From Streptomyces albus subsp. albus (GTDB lineage: Bacteria > Actinomycetota > Actinomycetes > Streptomycetales > Streptomycetaceae): DNA of 64,000 nucleotides. This document shows positions 44,861 to 55,280 of this stretch, piece by piece. A program made the translations under genes and the position numbers. The notes under the pieces are model-generated. The model saw only the letters and a list, made by a program, of their open reading frames with translations. It had not been told where the DNA came from and did no database searches. Position 1 is the stretch's first letter; the number at the start of each line of letters is the position of its first letter. The stretch lies in contig NZ_JOID01000024.1 in assembly GCF_000719865.1 (NCBI RefSeq), forward strand, positions 22,936 through 86,935, in the 5' to 3' direction.

Positions 44861-46732
44861 TCAGCCGCCGGACGCCACGAAGGTGCGGGCCGCCTTGTCG
44901 TGCCAGCACTGCCGCCAGGGCCGGTCGACGAAGCACCACAGCACATTGACGACGCCGATCACCAGCAGCCCGAGCAGGCTGTAGACCAGCCAGCGGCGGA
45001 GCGACTCGGCGAACGACGGGTTCTCGTGCGACTCGATGCCCATGACCCGCACCCCGCACAGCCGCTTGCCGAGCGTCCGGCCCCAGCGGGCGGTGGGCAG
45101 CACCTCGTAGACGGTGCCGAGGAGCAGCAGCGCGGCGAGGAACATGCCGAGGTAGCCGGCCGTCGTGCCGTCGAGCAGCCAGACGGTGACGGTCTCGCCC
45201 GTGAGCTCGGCGTTCTCGATCTTGGCGTCGATGTGGTCGGCCGTGCGCACCCCGAGCGGCACCGCGGCGGCCGACAGCAGCGCGCCGAGGACGGCCGTGT
45301 CGATCAGCCGGGCGAGGAGGCGGCGTCCGAGCCCGGCCGGACGGGCCGCCGCCTGAGCGCGGACGGCGGCCAGGAAGGGATCCTCGACCGGGGGCCGCCA
45401 GGGGGTGACCACGCCGTCGTCCGCTCCCCCGGCGCCGCCGCCGGGCTGCGCCAGCTGCTGCACCTGCTGGGGCCAGGAGGCCGCCGGCGGCACCAGACCG
45501 GCGGCCGGCGACGGCTGCGGCGACGGCTGCGGTGACGGCTGCGGTGACGCGACGGAGGCCGGCTCCTGGGGGGTGGCGACGGGCGGGACGGGGCGCTGTA
45601 CCGGGCCCTCGGGCCCGGGAGCCGGGTTCCGGGGCGTCCGGTGCTGCGGGGTCTGGTGCTGCGGGCCCTGGGGATCCTGCGGGCCGCCGCCGTCCGCCGG
45701 AGGCCGCGCGGTCGCGGACCCGGCCCCGGGCGGGCGCGGGCCGTCCTCGGCGGCGGGGCGCGGCACGGCGCCCGCGCCGGGACCGGCTCCGGCGGCCGGG
45801 GCGTCCGGGGTCCCGGCTCCGCCCTGGTCGGGGACCCGGCCGGGGGCGGGACGGGCGTCACGGTCGCCGGGGGCGGCGGCCGGGGCTCCGTGCGCCGCGC
45901 GGGGGTCCCCCGGGCCGGGGGTGCGGGAGCGGCCGGCGGTGCCGGCCGCCCGGAGCGTCATGGTGCCCTCGCGGGCCGCGGTCGCCGGGGAGGATCCGCC
46001 GGGCTCCGCGCCGGGGCCGGCCGGGGCTCCGCCGGGTCCGGAACTCCCGGGCCCCAGGCCGAGGGTGGGGCCTCCGGTGGCGGGGCGGCGTGCGTCGGGT
46101 CCCTGGCCGGAGCCGAGGCCGAGGGTGGGGCCGCCTCTTCTCTCCGGGTGTCCGGGGCCGGGTGAGTCCGCGGCGGGGCCGGCCGGGGAGGCATCCGCGG
46201 TGCGGGGGTCGTCCGCGTCCTCCGGACCACCGGGCCGCCCGGTGCCGGCCGGCGCGGGCCGGTCCGCCGGCCGCGGCTCCGGTTCCGGGGCGGGGCCGGG
46301 CGCCGGCTCCTCGCGGGTGCCCGTGGCGGGCCCGGCCTCCCCGCCGCTCCGCGCGGCGACGGCTCCGGCGATCTCGTCGAAGTACATCGGGCCGGTGCGG
46401 TCCTGCGCCGGAACGGAGGAGCCGGAGGACGGCGGCGCGGAGGAAGCGGCCGGGGAGGCGGAGGAGGCCGGGGAAGCCGAGGAGGCCGGGGAAGCCGAGG
46501 ACGGTGGCGCGGAGGACGAAGCGGCGGGGGCGGAGAAGGCCTCCCCCGGCTGTCCCGTGGCGGCGGCGGGCGGGGCCGGCGGCATCGCGTCCCCCTCGCC
46601 CGGGGCCGGACGGCTCGTGCCGGGCACCCAGGAGGCGCCGTTCCAGTACCGGATGTAGCCCGGGATGGACGGGTCGGGGTAGTAGCCCGGGGCGGGGCCG
46701 CCGTCGGCGGATCCTGGGGTTGGGGCGCTCAT
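44861..46732 (-). CDS. DUF2510 and RDD domain membrane protein with long low-complexity linker
   Basis: A 623-residue protein. Residues about 12-37 are a DUF2510 motif (GYYPDPSIPGYIRYWNGASW). A disordered Pro/Ala/Gly/Ser linker of about 390 residues follows. The C-terminal RDD domain has AGLGRRLLARLIDTAVLGAL, then RWGRTLGKRLCGVRV and QCWHDKAARTFVASGG. The ATG at 46732 is the start that begins just before the DUF2510 domain. It is likely in one operon with the smaller RDD gene downstream. Its function is not known. Confidence 0.88.
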   Translation of the reverse strand: MSAPTPGSADGGPAPGYYPDPSIPGYIRYWNGASWVPGTSRPAPGEGDAMPPAPPAAATGQPGEAFSAPAASSSAPPSSASPASSASPASSASPAASSAPPSSGSSVPAQDRTGPMYFDEIAGAVAARSGGEAGPATGTREEPAPGPAPEPEPRPADRPAPAGTGRPGGPEDADDPRTADASPAGPAADSPGPGHPERRGGPTLGLGSGQGPDARRPATGGPTLGLGPGSSGPGGAPAGPGAEPGGSSPATAAREGTMTLRAAGTAGRSRTPGPGDPRAAHGAPAAAPGDRDARPAPGRVPDQGGAGTPDAPAAGAGPGAGAVPRPAAEDGPRPPGAGSATARPPADGGGPQDPQGPQHQTPQHRTPRNPAPGPEGPVQRPVPPVATPQEPASVASPQPSPQPSPQPSPAAGLVPPAASWPQQVQQLAQPGGGAGGADDGVVTPWRPPVEDPFLAAVRAQAAARPAGLGRRLLARLIDTAVLGALLSAAAVPLGVRTADHIDAKIENAELTGETVTVWLLDGTTAGYLGMFLAALLLLGTVYEVLPTARWGRTLGKRLCGVRVMGIESHENPSFAESLRRWLVYSLLGLLVIGVVNVLWCFVDRPWRQCWHDKAARTFVASGG

Positions 46733-47051
46733 GGTCCGTGGTCCCGTATCTGCTCGGCCGTCTGTGCGGTGGCGAACTCTGCGGCAGGCGCGGAGTGGTG
46801 TACGTCGCCCCGGGACCGCCCGTTCACGGCTCGGGCCCGGTGCGGTGTCCACATGTACCAGAACCGGAGGCCTGCCGGGCGAGTCCCGGGGTACGCACCA
46901 CTTTCGCGTAGGTGTGTGCGCAAGAGACCGGCACGACTGGTGAGGATCTCCGAGAGTTTTCCGGGAAGTCGCCTAGTGAACGGTGAGAACGGGCTTCCGC
47001 TCCGTGCGGCCCCCGCCCGGCCGCCGCACCGAAGGGAAAGGACGGCAGTTC
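46733..47051. other. intergenic region between divergent DUF2510-RDD and ssgG genes
   Basis: About 320 bp with no gene. Around 46890-46925 there is an inverted arrangement CGCACCAC ... GTGTGTGCG that could be an operator for either gene. No strong -10/-35 pair is seen. Confidence 0.35.
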
Positions 47052-47495
47052 ATGCACACCGTGGTGGAGAGAGAACTGGAGCTGGGCCTGCTGCTCGCGC
47101 CGGAGCGCAGCATCCCCGTGCCCGCGCGGCTGGTCTACCGCACGGACGACCCGTACGCGGTCCACATCACCTTCCACATCGGCTCCGAGGCGCCGGTCCA
47201 CTGGACGTTCGCGCGCGAGCTGCTGGTGGAGGGGGTGTTCCGGCCGGCCGGTGAGGGCGATGTGCGGGTCCGGCCGGCGAAGGCCGACGGGCGTGCGGTG
47301 ATCCGCATCGCCCTGCGGTCGCCGGACGGGGAGGCGTTGCTGCAGGCCCCGGTGGCGCCGGTGTCCGCCTGGCTGGAGCGGACCCTGCGGCTGGTGGAGC
47401 CGGGGAGGGAGCTCGAGCACGTGGCGTTCGACGAGGCGTTGAGCGAGCTGCTGGCGGTGACCCCGTCCGACGAGAGCTCCGACGGAACGGCGTGA
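47052..47495 (+). CDS. ssgG: SsgA-like sporulation and cell-division regulator (SsgG type)
   Basis: A 147-residue SsgA-like protein. The family core is complete: LVYRTDDPYAVHITFHIG, VHWTFARELLVEGVFRPAGEGDVRV and the C-terminal WLERTLRLVEPGRE followed by a short helix. These proteins exist only in morphologically complex actinomycetes and guide septum placement and wall remodelling during sporulation. The position next to a GlcD-type oxidoreductase and hppD matches what I remember for ssgG (SCO2924) of S. coelicolor. The ATG at 47052 has AAAGGAC about eleven bases upstream. Confidence 0.88.
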   Translation: MHTVVERELELGLLLAPERSIPVPARLVYRTDDPYAVHITFHIGSEAPVHWTFARELLVEGVFRPAGEGDVRVRPAKADGRAVIRIALRSPDGEALLQAPVAPVSAWLERTLRLVEPGRELEHVAFDEALSELLAVTPSDESSDGTA

Positions 47496-47621
47496 TCGGC
47501 CCCGGCGCCCGCCCGTCCCGCACGAGCCCGTCCGCACTCCCGCGCGCGGGCTCGCCGCCCGCCCGGGGGCTCCCCCGTGCGCTCGCGCCGGCCCGGCCCC
47601 GCGGGGGCCGCGCGGGTGCCC

Positions 47622-48989
47622 TCAGAAGAGCTTGCCGGGGTTGAGCAGACCGAGCGGATCGAACAACTCCTTGATGCCCCGCTGGAGTTCGAGCCCCACG
47701 GGGCCGATCTCCCGGGCGAGCCACTCCTTCTTGAGGACGCCGACGCCGTGTTCGCCGGTGATCGTGCCGCCCAGTTCCAGCCCGAGGGCCATGATCTCGT
47801 CGAAGGAGGCGCGGGCGCGCCGGGACTCGTCGGCGTCCCGCGGGTCGAAGCAGACGACGGGGTGGGTGTTGCCGTCCCCGGCGTGCGCGCAGACGCCGAT
47901 GACGAGATCGTGCCGCTCGGCGACGGCCGCGGTGCCCTCCAGCATGTCGGCGAGCCGTGCGCGGGGGACGCAGACGTCGTCGATCATCGTGGCGGAGCGG
48001 ACGGCCTCCAGCGCGTGGATGGCCAGCCGCCGCGCCTTCAGCAGCAGCTCGGACTCGGCGGGGTCGGAGGCGGGGACGACCTCGGTGGCCCCGGCCGCGG
48101 CGCACAGTTCGGCGACGGCCGCGAGGTCGGCCGCCGGGTCGGGGGTGTCGAAGCCGGCCAGCAGCAGGGCCTCGGTGGACTCCGGGAGGCCCATGTTCGC
48201 CAGCTCGTTGACCGCCCGGAGCGTGGTGCGGTCCATCAGTTCCAGCAGCGCGGGAGTGTGACCGCCCGCCATGATCCGGCAGACGGCGTCGCCGGCGGCC
48301 GCGGCGGAGGGGAACTCGGCGGCGAGGACGAGCTGCCGGGGCGGGTGCGGCTTCAGCGCGAGCACGGCCCGGACGACGACGCCCAGGCTGCCCTCGGAGC
48401 CGACGAAGAGCCGGGTCAGGTCGTAGCCGGCCACGCCCTTGGCGGTGGAGCGCCCGGTGCGGAGCAGGCGGCCGTCGGCGAGGACGACGTCCAGGCCGAG
48501 GACGTACTCGGCGGTGACGCCGTACTTGACGCAGCACAGGCCGCCGGCGCCGGTGCCGATGTTGCCGCCGATGGTGCACATCTCCCAGCTGGAGGGGTCC
48601 GGCGGGTAGTACAGGCCCTGCTCGGCGACGGCGCGGGAGAGCACGGCGTTGATCACGCCGGGTTCGACGACGGCGGTCCGCTCGACGGGGTCGATCTCCA
48701 GGATGCGGTCCATCTTGACCAGGGAGAGGACGATGCAGCCGTCCGTGGCGTTGGCGGCGCCGGAGAGCCCGGAGCGGCCGCCCTGGGGGACGACGGGGAC
48801 GCGCAGTTCGGTCGCGGTGCGCATCACGTGCCGCACCTGGTCGACGGTCCGGGGCAGGACGACCACGGCCGGGGTGCCGGCGGGGCAGAAGCTCGCGTGG
48901 TCATGGGCGTATCCGGCGGTGACGTCCGGGTCCGTGACGAGGGCCTCGTCCGGCAGTCCTCCGCGCAGGCGTTCGATCAGGCGGCTCAT
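47622..48989 (-). CDS. FAD-linked oxidoreductase (GlcD / D-lactate dehydrogenase type)
   Basis: A 455-residue flavoprotein of the glycolate oxidase GlcD family. The FAD-binding PCMH domain shows VVLPRTVDQVRHVMRTATE, VPVVPQGGRSGLSGAA, TIGGNIGTGAGGLCCVKYG and LFVGSEGSLGVV. The C-terminal cap has CAHAGDGNTHP, EHGVGVLKKEWL and a final DPLGLLNPGKLF. It should oxidise a 2-hydroxy acid such as glycolate or D-lactate; the exact substrate is not decided by sequence. The ATG at 48989 is preferred to a GTG two codons upstream. Confidence 0.93.
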   Translation of the reverse strand: MSRLIERLRGGLPDEALVTDPDVTAGYAHDHASFCPAGTPAVVVLPRTVDQVRHVMRTATELRVPVVPQGGRSGLSGAANATDGCIVLSLVKMDRILEIDPVERTAVVEPGVINAVLSRAVAEQGLYYPPDPSSWEMCTIGGNIGTGAGGLCCVKYGVTAEYVLGLDVVLADGRLLRTGRSTAKGVAGYDLTRLFVGSEGSLGVVVRAVLALKPHPPRQLVLAAEFPSAAAAGDAVCRIMAGGHTPALLELMDRTTLRAVNELANMGLPESTEALLLAGFDTPDPAADLAAVAELCAAAGATEVVPASDPAESELLLKARRLAIHALEAVRSATMIDDVCVPRARLADMLEGTAAVAERHDLVIGVCAHAGDGNTHPVVCFDPRDADESRRARASFDEIMALGLELGGTITGEHGVGVLKKEWLAREIGPVGLELQRGIKELFDPLGLLNPGKLF

Positions 48990-49133
48990 GGGCACAGAGT
49001 GGCACCCGGCCGTCCGCCAGGGAAGATCCGCGGACGGCCGGGTGCGGGCCCGGACCGGGAGCCGGGCGGCGGCGCGGTGCCGCCCGGCCCGGAAGTGGCG
49101 CGGCCCCGGTCCGGGCCGGCCGCGCCGCCGGCC

Positions 49134-50948
<1,815 letters not shown>

Positions 50949-51740
50949 TCAGCAGTGCGGTACGCGGCCGCCGCGTTCCAGGGCCGTGAGCGCCTTCACG
51001 GCACCCTCCAGGCTCGTCACGGGGATCAGCCGCAGGCCCTTGGGCAGTTCCGCGCGGGCGTCCCCGCACTCCTCCGCCGGCACCAGGAAGACCGTCGCCC
51101 CGTCCCGCTTGGCGGCGCGGGTCTTGAGCGGCACGCCGCCGACCGGGCCGACCCGGCCGTCCGCCGTGATCGTGCCGGTGCCCGCGATGGTGCGGCCACC
51201 GGTCAGATCGCCGCCGCGGCCGTCGCCGTCCAGCTTGTCGACGATGCCCAGGGCGAACAGCAGCCCGGCGCTCGGGCCGCCGACGTCCGACAGCCGCAGC
51301 GTTACCTTCACGTCCTTCGGGGAGCGGCCGAGGTACCCCAGCGCGGCGGCGGTGGCGGTGTCCTGCGACTCCCGCATCTCGGCCCGGTTGTGCTCCTCGA
51401 TCTCGTCGGTGTTCTCGCCGACCGGGTAGACGGAGTCGCGCGGCATGACCGCCCGGTCCGCGCGGAACCACCCGTCGACGACGTCGTCGAGGCCGACCGC
51501 CGCGTCGGGGCCGGTCGCGGCGATCGTCGTCATCCGCAGCTCCCCGCTGGTCTTCCGGGGCTCGGCGCCGGAGATGGTGATCACCTGCTCGCCCTTCTTC
51601 GCGCCGAGCACGTCCGCGGTCAGACCCGGCTCCGCGAGGCTGAACGGCAGCGGGGCGAACGCCGCCACCCCCAGCAGGGCGGCGACGGGCACCGCGCAGG
51701 CGGCGAGGACGCGGGAGCGGCGGGTGAGAGCGACGGGCAT
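50949..51740 (-). CDS. exported S16 (Lon-like) serine protease domain protein
   Basis: A 263-residue protein with an N-terminal signal/anchor (VLAACAVPVAALLGVAAFAPL). A short beta region and an S16 Lon-type proteolytic domain follow, with catalytic Ser in GGPSAGLLFALGI and Lys in PLKTRAAKRDGA, plus IAGTGTITADGRVGPVGG. Related actinobacterial and YlbL-type proteins often carry a PDZ domain before S16; I see none here. It should act on the outer face of the membrane. It ends 51 bp after the convergent Lrp gene. Confidence 0.87.
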   Translation of the reverse strand: MPVALTRRSRVLAACAVPVAALLGVAAFAPLPFSLAEPGLTADVLGAKKGEQVITISGAEPRKTSGELRMTTIAATGPDAAVGLDDVVDGWFRADRAVMPRDSVYPVGENTDEIEEHNRAEMRESQDTATAAALGYLGRSPKDVKVTLRLSDVGGPSAGLLFALGIVDKLDGDGRGGDLTGGRTIAGTGTITADGRVGPVGGVPLKTRAAKRDGATVFLVPAEECGDARAELPKGLRLIPVTSLEGAVKALTALERGGRVPHC

Positions 51741-51949
51741 GGGGTGAATGTAGTGGACGGCCGGTGAGCGGGCCCGCCCGGCCACCGGGTCGCGCCGGAC
51801 CTCCGGGGCGGGGCCGCACGGCGCACGGACGCGGCACGGCGGACCGCGGACATGCGGCGGGCCCGGGCCTCCGCCCGGACCCGCCGCACACCGTTCACGC
51901 GCGAGCGCGCTCGCCGTTCACCCGCTCCGCGCTCGCCGCCCCGCCGCGC

Positions 51950-52591
51950 TCAGCGCAGGGCGTCGGAGACCTCCCGGGCCGCGTCCGCGACCCGCGGGCC
52001 GACCCGCTCCGGCACCGAGTCGGCGAGCATTACGACGCCGACGCTGCCCTCCACGCCCGTCACCCCGAGCAGCGGGGCGGCGACCCCGCTCGCGCCCGCC
52101 TGGAGCTCTCCGTGGGTGAGCGAGAAGCCGGGGTCGGTGCCCGGGTTCTGCCGGGCGGCGAGGATGGCCCGCCCCGCCGCGCCCTGCTCCAGGGGATGCC
52201 GGAACCCGGCCCGGTAGGCCACGTGGTAATCGGTCCAGGTCGGTTCGACCACCGCCACGGCCAGGGCGTCATTGCCGTCGACCAGGGTCAGATGGGCGGT
52301 GGCCCCGATGTCCTCGGCGAGGGAGCGCAGCGCGGGCAGCGCGGCCTCCCGTACCAGGGGATGCACCTGGCGTCCCAGGCGCAGCACGCCGAGACCGACC
52401 CGCGCACGGCCGCCGAGGTCCCGGCGGACGAGCGCGTGCTGTTCCAGCGTGGCAAGGAGCCGGTAGACCACGGTCCGGTTCACGCCGAGCTTGTTGGACA
52501 GCTCGGTCACGGTGAGTCCGTGGTCCGTATCGGCTAGCAGTTTGAGGACTCTCAGTCCTCGGTCGAGCGTTTGAGACGTCTCCGCGGTCAC
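51950..52591 (-). CDS. IclR family transcriptional regulator
   Basis: A 213-residue IclR-type regulator, somewhat short. It has an N-terminal winged helix (TLDRGLRVLKLLADTDHGLT, VTELSNKLGVNRTVVYRLL) and a C-terminal effector domain (THLTLVDGNDALAVAVVEPT, HPLEQGAAGRAILAA, then GVAAPLLGVTGVEGSVGVV). The effector is unknown and no catabolic cluster is adjacent. The GTG at 52591 has GAGGAGGGGG close upstream. The 400-bp gap upstream may hold its operator. Confidence 0.92.
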   Translation of the reverse strand: MTAETSQTLDRGLRVLKLLADTDHGLTVTELSNKLGVNRTVVYRLLATLEQHALVRRDLGGRARVGLGVLRLGRQVHPLVREAALPALRSLAEDIGATAHLTLVDGNDALAVAVVEPTWTDYHVAYRAGFRHPLEQGAAGRAILAARQNPGTDPGFSLTHGELQAGASGVAAPLLGVTGVEGSVGVVMLADSVPERVGPRVADAAREVSDALR

Positions 52592-52991
52592 GACGCCCCC
52601 TCCTCGGGTGAGTGGCGGCGGCTTCTCACGGCAGGTGCGATGCCGGTCCCAGCGGCAGCGCGCGGAGAGGCCGCCGGTCGCTTGGCACCGGCTTGCACCA
52701 TGGCGGGGTTGCCACGGTACGTCTGAGTGAGCGGAACGCTACTGACCTGTCCCGCTCAGCGGAAGAGCCCGTCCAGAATCCGGGCACTCCCGTACCCATT
52801 TATCCCCTTCCGGACCGGCCCGGATCGTGAGCCGGGGCATGGCCGGACGGGCGGGAGGCATTCGCCGGCCGTCTTGCGGGAACACGGATCACCGGCCCTC
52901 CCGGGGGCCGGCCGGACAGCGCCGCGGTGACCGGACCGCGCGGCCGGCCGGCCGGGTCGCGGAGGCGGAAGACCGGTGAAAGGATGCGGCC
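52592..52991. other. intergenic region between IclR and RsbQ-like genes
   Basis: 400 bp with no gene between divergent transcripts. Around 52720-52760 CTGAGTGAGCGG and CCGCTCAG form an imperfect inverted repeat, a possible regulator site. No promoter can be assigned with confidence. Confidence 0.4.
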
Positions 52992-53795
52992 ATGGGCGTG
53001 CTCGCCAGGAACAACGTCACCGTGACCGGGCGCTCCGACGGGCCCGTCGTCATGCTTGCCCACGGCTTCGGCTGCGACCAGAACCTGTGGCGCCTGGTCG
53101 CCCCCCGGGTCGCCGAGCACTGCCGGGTGGTCCTCTTCGACTACGTGGGAGCGGGGAAGTCGGATCCGGCCGCGTGGAGCGAGAAGCGCTACTCCTCCCT
53201 GGACGGCTACGCGGAGGACGTGCTGGAGATCTGCCGTGAACTGGACCTGCGGCAGGTCGTGTTCGTCGGGCACTCGGTGAGCGCCATGGTGGGCGTGCTG
53301 GCCGTGGCGCGGGAGCCGGAGCGGTTCGCGAAGCTGGTGCTGCTGACCCCCTCCCCCCGCTACATCGACGAGGGGGAATACCGCGGCGGCTTCACCCGGG
53401 AGGACATCGACGAGCTGCTGGAGTCGCTGGACAGCAACTATCTGGGCTGGTCGGCGCAGATGGCACCGGTGATCATGGGCAATCCGGACCGGCCCGAGCT
53501 GGGCGAGGAGCTGACCGACAGCTTCTGCCGCACCGATCCCGAGAAGGCGGGGGTCTTCGCCCGCACCACCTTCCTCTCCGACAACCGGGAGGACCTCGCC
53601 CGGGTGAAGGTGCCGGCCCTGGTGATCGAGAGCGCCAGTGACGCCATCGCCCCTCGGGAGGTCGGCGCGTATGTGCACCAGCGGATCTCCGGCAGCCGCC
53701 TGGTGACCCTGGACACCCTCGGGCACTGCCCCCAGCTCAGCGCCCCGGAGCCGACCGCCGAGGCGATCATCTCCTTCGCCACCGACAAGAGCTGA
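52992..53795 (+). CDS. RsbQ-like alpha/beta hydrolase
   Basis: A 267-residue alpha/beta hydrolase of the RsbQ/D14/KAI2 group. The N-terminus has NNVTVTGRSDGPVVMLAHGF. The catalytic triad is Ser95 (GHSVSAMVG), Asp217 (ESASDAIAP) and His245 (LGHCPQ), almost the same numbering as B. subtilis RsbQ (Ser96, Asp219, His247 from memory). RsbQ supplies a small hydrophobic ligand that activates the PAS-phosphatase RsbP. The stop overlaps the next start (TGATG), and that gene encodes just such a phosphatase, so the pair is a signalling module. Confidence 0.9.
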   Translation: MGVLARNNVTVTGRSDGPVVMLAHGFGCDQNLWRLVAPRVAEHCRVVLFDYVGAGKSDPAAWSEKRYSSLDGYAEDVLEICRELDLRQVVFVGHSVSAMVGVLAVAREPERFAKLVLLTPSPRYIDEGEYRGGFTREDIDELLESLDSNYLGWSAQMAPVIMGNPDRPELGEELTDSFCRTDPEKAGVFARTTFLSDNREDLARVKVPALVIESASDAIAPREVGAYVHQRISGSRLVTLDTLGHCPQLSAPEPTAEAIISFATDKS

Positions 53796-55198
53796 TGCGC
53801 CCGGCGGAGAACACCCCCGGCACGGCCGCCGGCCCCGGCGGGCCGGAGGACGGCGGCGGCACCCGTCCGGACGGCACCGGGTCCGCGGGCACCCGCCCGG
53901 CCGGCGCAGCGCCCGGAGCCGCCGGCCCCGGAGCCGCAGCACCCGGAGCCGACGACCCCGCTCTCTCCGCCCTGCTGGACAGCGATACGGCGGACCTGTA
54001 CGAGCACGCGCCCTGCGGGTTCCTCTCCACGCTCCTCGACGGCACGATCGCCAGGATCAACACGACCCTGCTGGAGTGGCTCGGCCACACCCGAGAACAG
54101 CTCGTCGGCCACCGGCGGTTCTCCGACCTGCTCACCGTCGGCGGCCGGCTCTACCACGAGACGCACTTCGCGCCGCTGCTGCGCCTGCACGGCGAGGCCC
54201 GCGGCATCGCCCTGGAACTGAAGCGGGCCGACGGCTCCCGGCTCCCCGTCCTGGTGACCTCGGTCGTCAAGACGGGTGACGACGGGCGGCCCCTGCTCAT
54301 CCGCACCACCGTCTTCGACGCCCGGGACCGCCGCGCCTACGAACGCGAACTGCTGCGCGCCCGGCGGGAGGCCGAACGGGAACACCGGCGGCTGCGGCGC
54401 CTCGTCACGACCCTGCAGCGCAGTCTGGTACCGCCCGCGCTGCCGCCGGTGCCGGGCCTGGAGACGGCGGCCCACTACCGCGTCGCCTCCGCCGACGAGG
54501 TGGGCGGGGACTTCTACGACCTCTTCCCCCTCACCGCGGACCGCTGGGGCTTCTTCCTCGGGGACGTCTCCGGCAAGGGCCCCGAAGCGGCCGGCGTGAC
54601 CTCCCTCATCCGCTACACCCTGCGCGCGGCGGCCGCCCACGCCCCGGACGCACGCACCGTGCTGACCACCCTCAACTCCACGCTCTGCCAGGCGGACCAG
54701 GGCACGGATCCGCACTTCTGCACGGTGCTCCACGGCGATCTCACCCCGGACGGCGACGGCTTCCGCGTCACCCTCGCCTCCGGCGGGCACCCCCCGGCCC
54801 TGTTGCTGCGCGCCGACGGGACGGCCGCGTACCTCCACACCCCGGGCGGACTCCTCGTCGGCGTCCTGCCCACCGCCGAGTTCGCCGTCACCACCGTCCG
54901 CCTCGGCCCCGGCGACACGCTGCTGCTCTACACCGACGGGCTGACCGAGGCCCGCACGGACACCTCCGGCGGCCGCTACGGCGAGGACGCCCTGCTGTCC
55001 TTCGCCGCCGGCCTCGCCCCCACGGGCCCCGGGGCGGCCGTCACCGCCGTCCGCGCCCTGCTGGACGAGCTCGGCGAAGGGCTGGAGGACGACACCGCCG
55101 TGCTGGCCCTCGGCGTGCCCGGCGCCGCGAGCGGCGACGGGGCCGGGAGCGGGCACGGGACCGCGGACGCGAACGGGCGTGCGACGGAACCCGGTTGA
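53795..55198 (+). CDS. RsbP-like PAS and PP2C-type serine phosphatase
   Basis: A 467-residue protein. A disordered Gly/Ala/Pro-rich start (1 to about 52) is followed by a PAS domain (about 60-190: YEHAPCGFLSTLLDGTIARI, WLGHTREQLVGHRRF) and a coiled-coil linker rich in Arg/Glu. The SpoIIE/PP2C phosphatase domain has VGGDFYDLFPL, GDVSGKGPEAA, LASGGHPPALLL, LLYTDGLTEAR and GLEDDTAVLAL, so the metal-binding Asp residues are present. It should dephosphorylate an anti-anti-sigma factor under energy stress. It is coupled to the RsbQ-like gene. Confidence 0.9.
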   Translation: MRPAENTPGTAAGPGGPEDGGGTRPDGTGSAGTRPAGAAPGAAGPGAAAPGADDPALSALLDSDTADLYEHAPCGFLSTLLDGTIARINTTLLEWLGHTREQLVGHRRFSDLLTVGGRLYHETHFAPLLRLHGEARGIALELKRADGSRLPVLVTSVVKTGDDGRPLLIRTTVFDARDRRAYERELLRARREAEREHRRLRRLVTTLQRSLVPPALPPVPGLETAAHYRVASADEVGGDFYDLFPLTADRWGFFLGDVSGKGPEAAGVTSLIRYTLRAAAAHAPDARTVLTTLNSTLCQADQGTDPHFCTVLHGDLTPDGDGFRVTLASGGHPPALLLRADGTAAYLHTPGGLLVGVLPTAEFAVTTVRLGPGDTLLLYTDGLTEARTDTSGGRYGEDALLSFAAGLAPTGPGAAVTAVRALLDELGEGLEDDTAVLALGVPGAASGDGAGSGHGTADANGRATEPG

Positions 55199-55280
55199 CG
55201 GCAGCGGGCGCGGCCCGGGCCCCGCCCCGCGGCTGACCGCACCGCGACGGCCCGCGCCACGGCCGCCCGCGCCGCCCGGG

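Noticed and set aside
53438..55156. Long open frame antisense to the RsbQ and RsbP genes
   Set aside because: Domain motifs and catalytic residues lie on the + strand; the antisense product is Gly/Gln/Val-rich low complexity.
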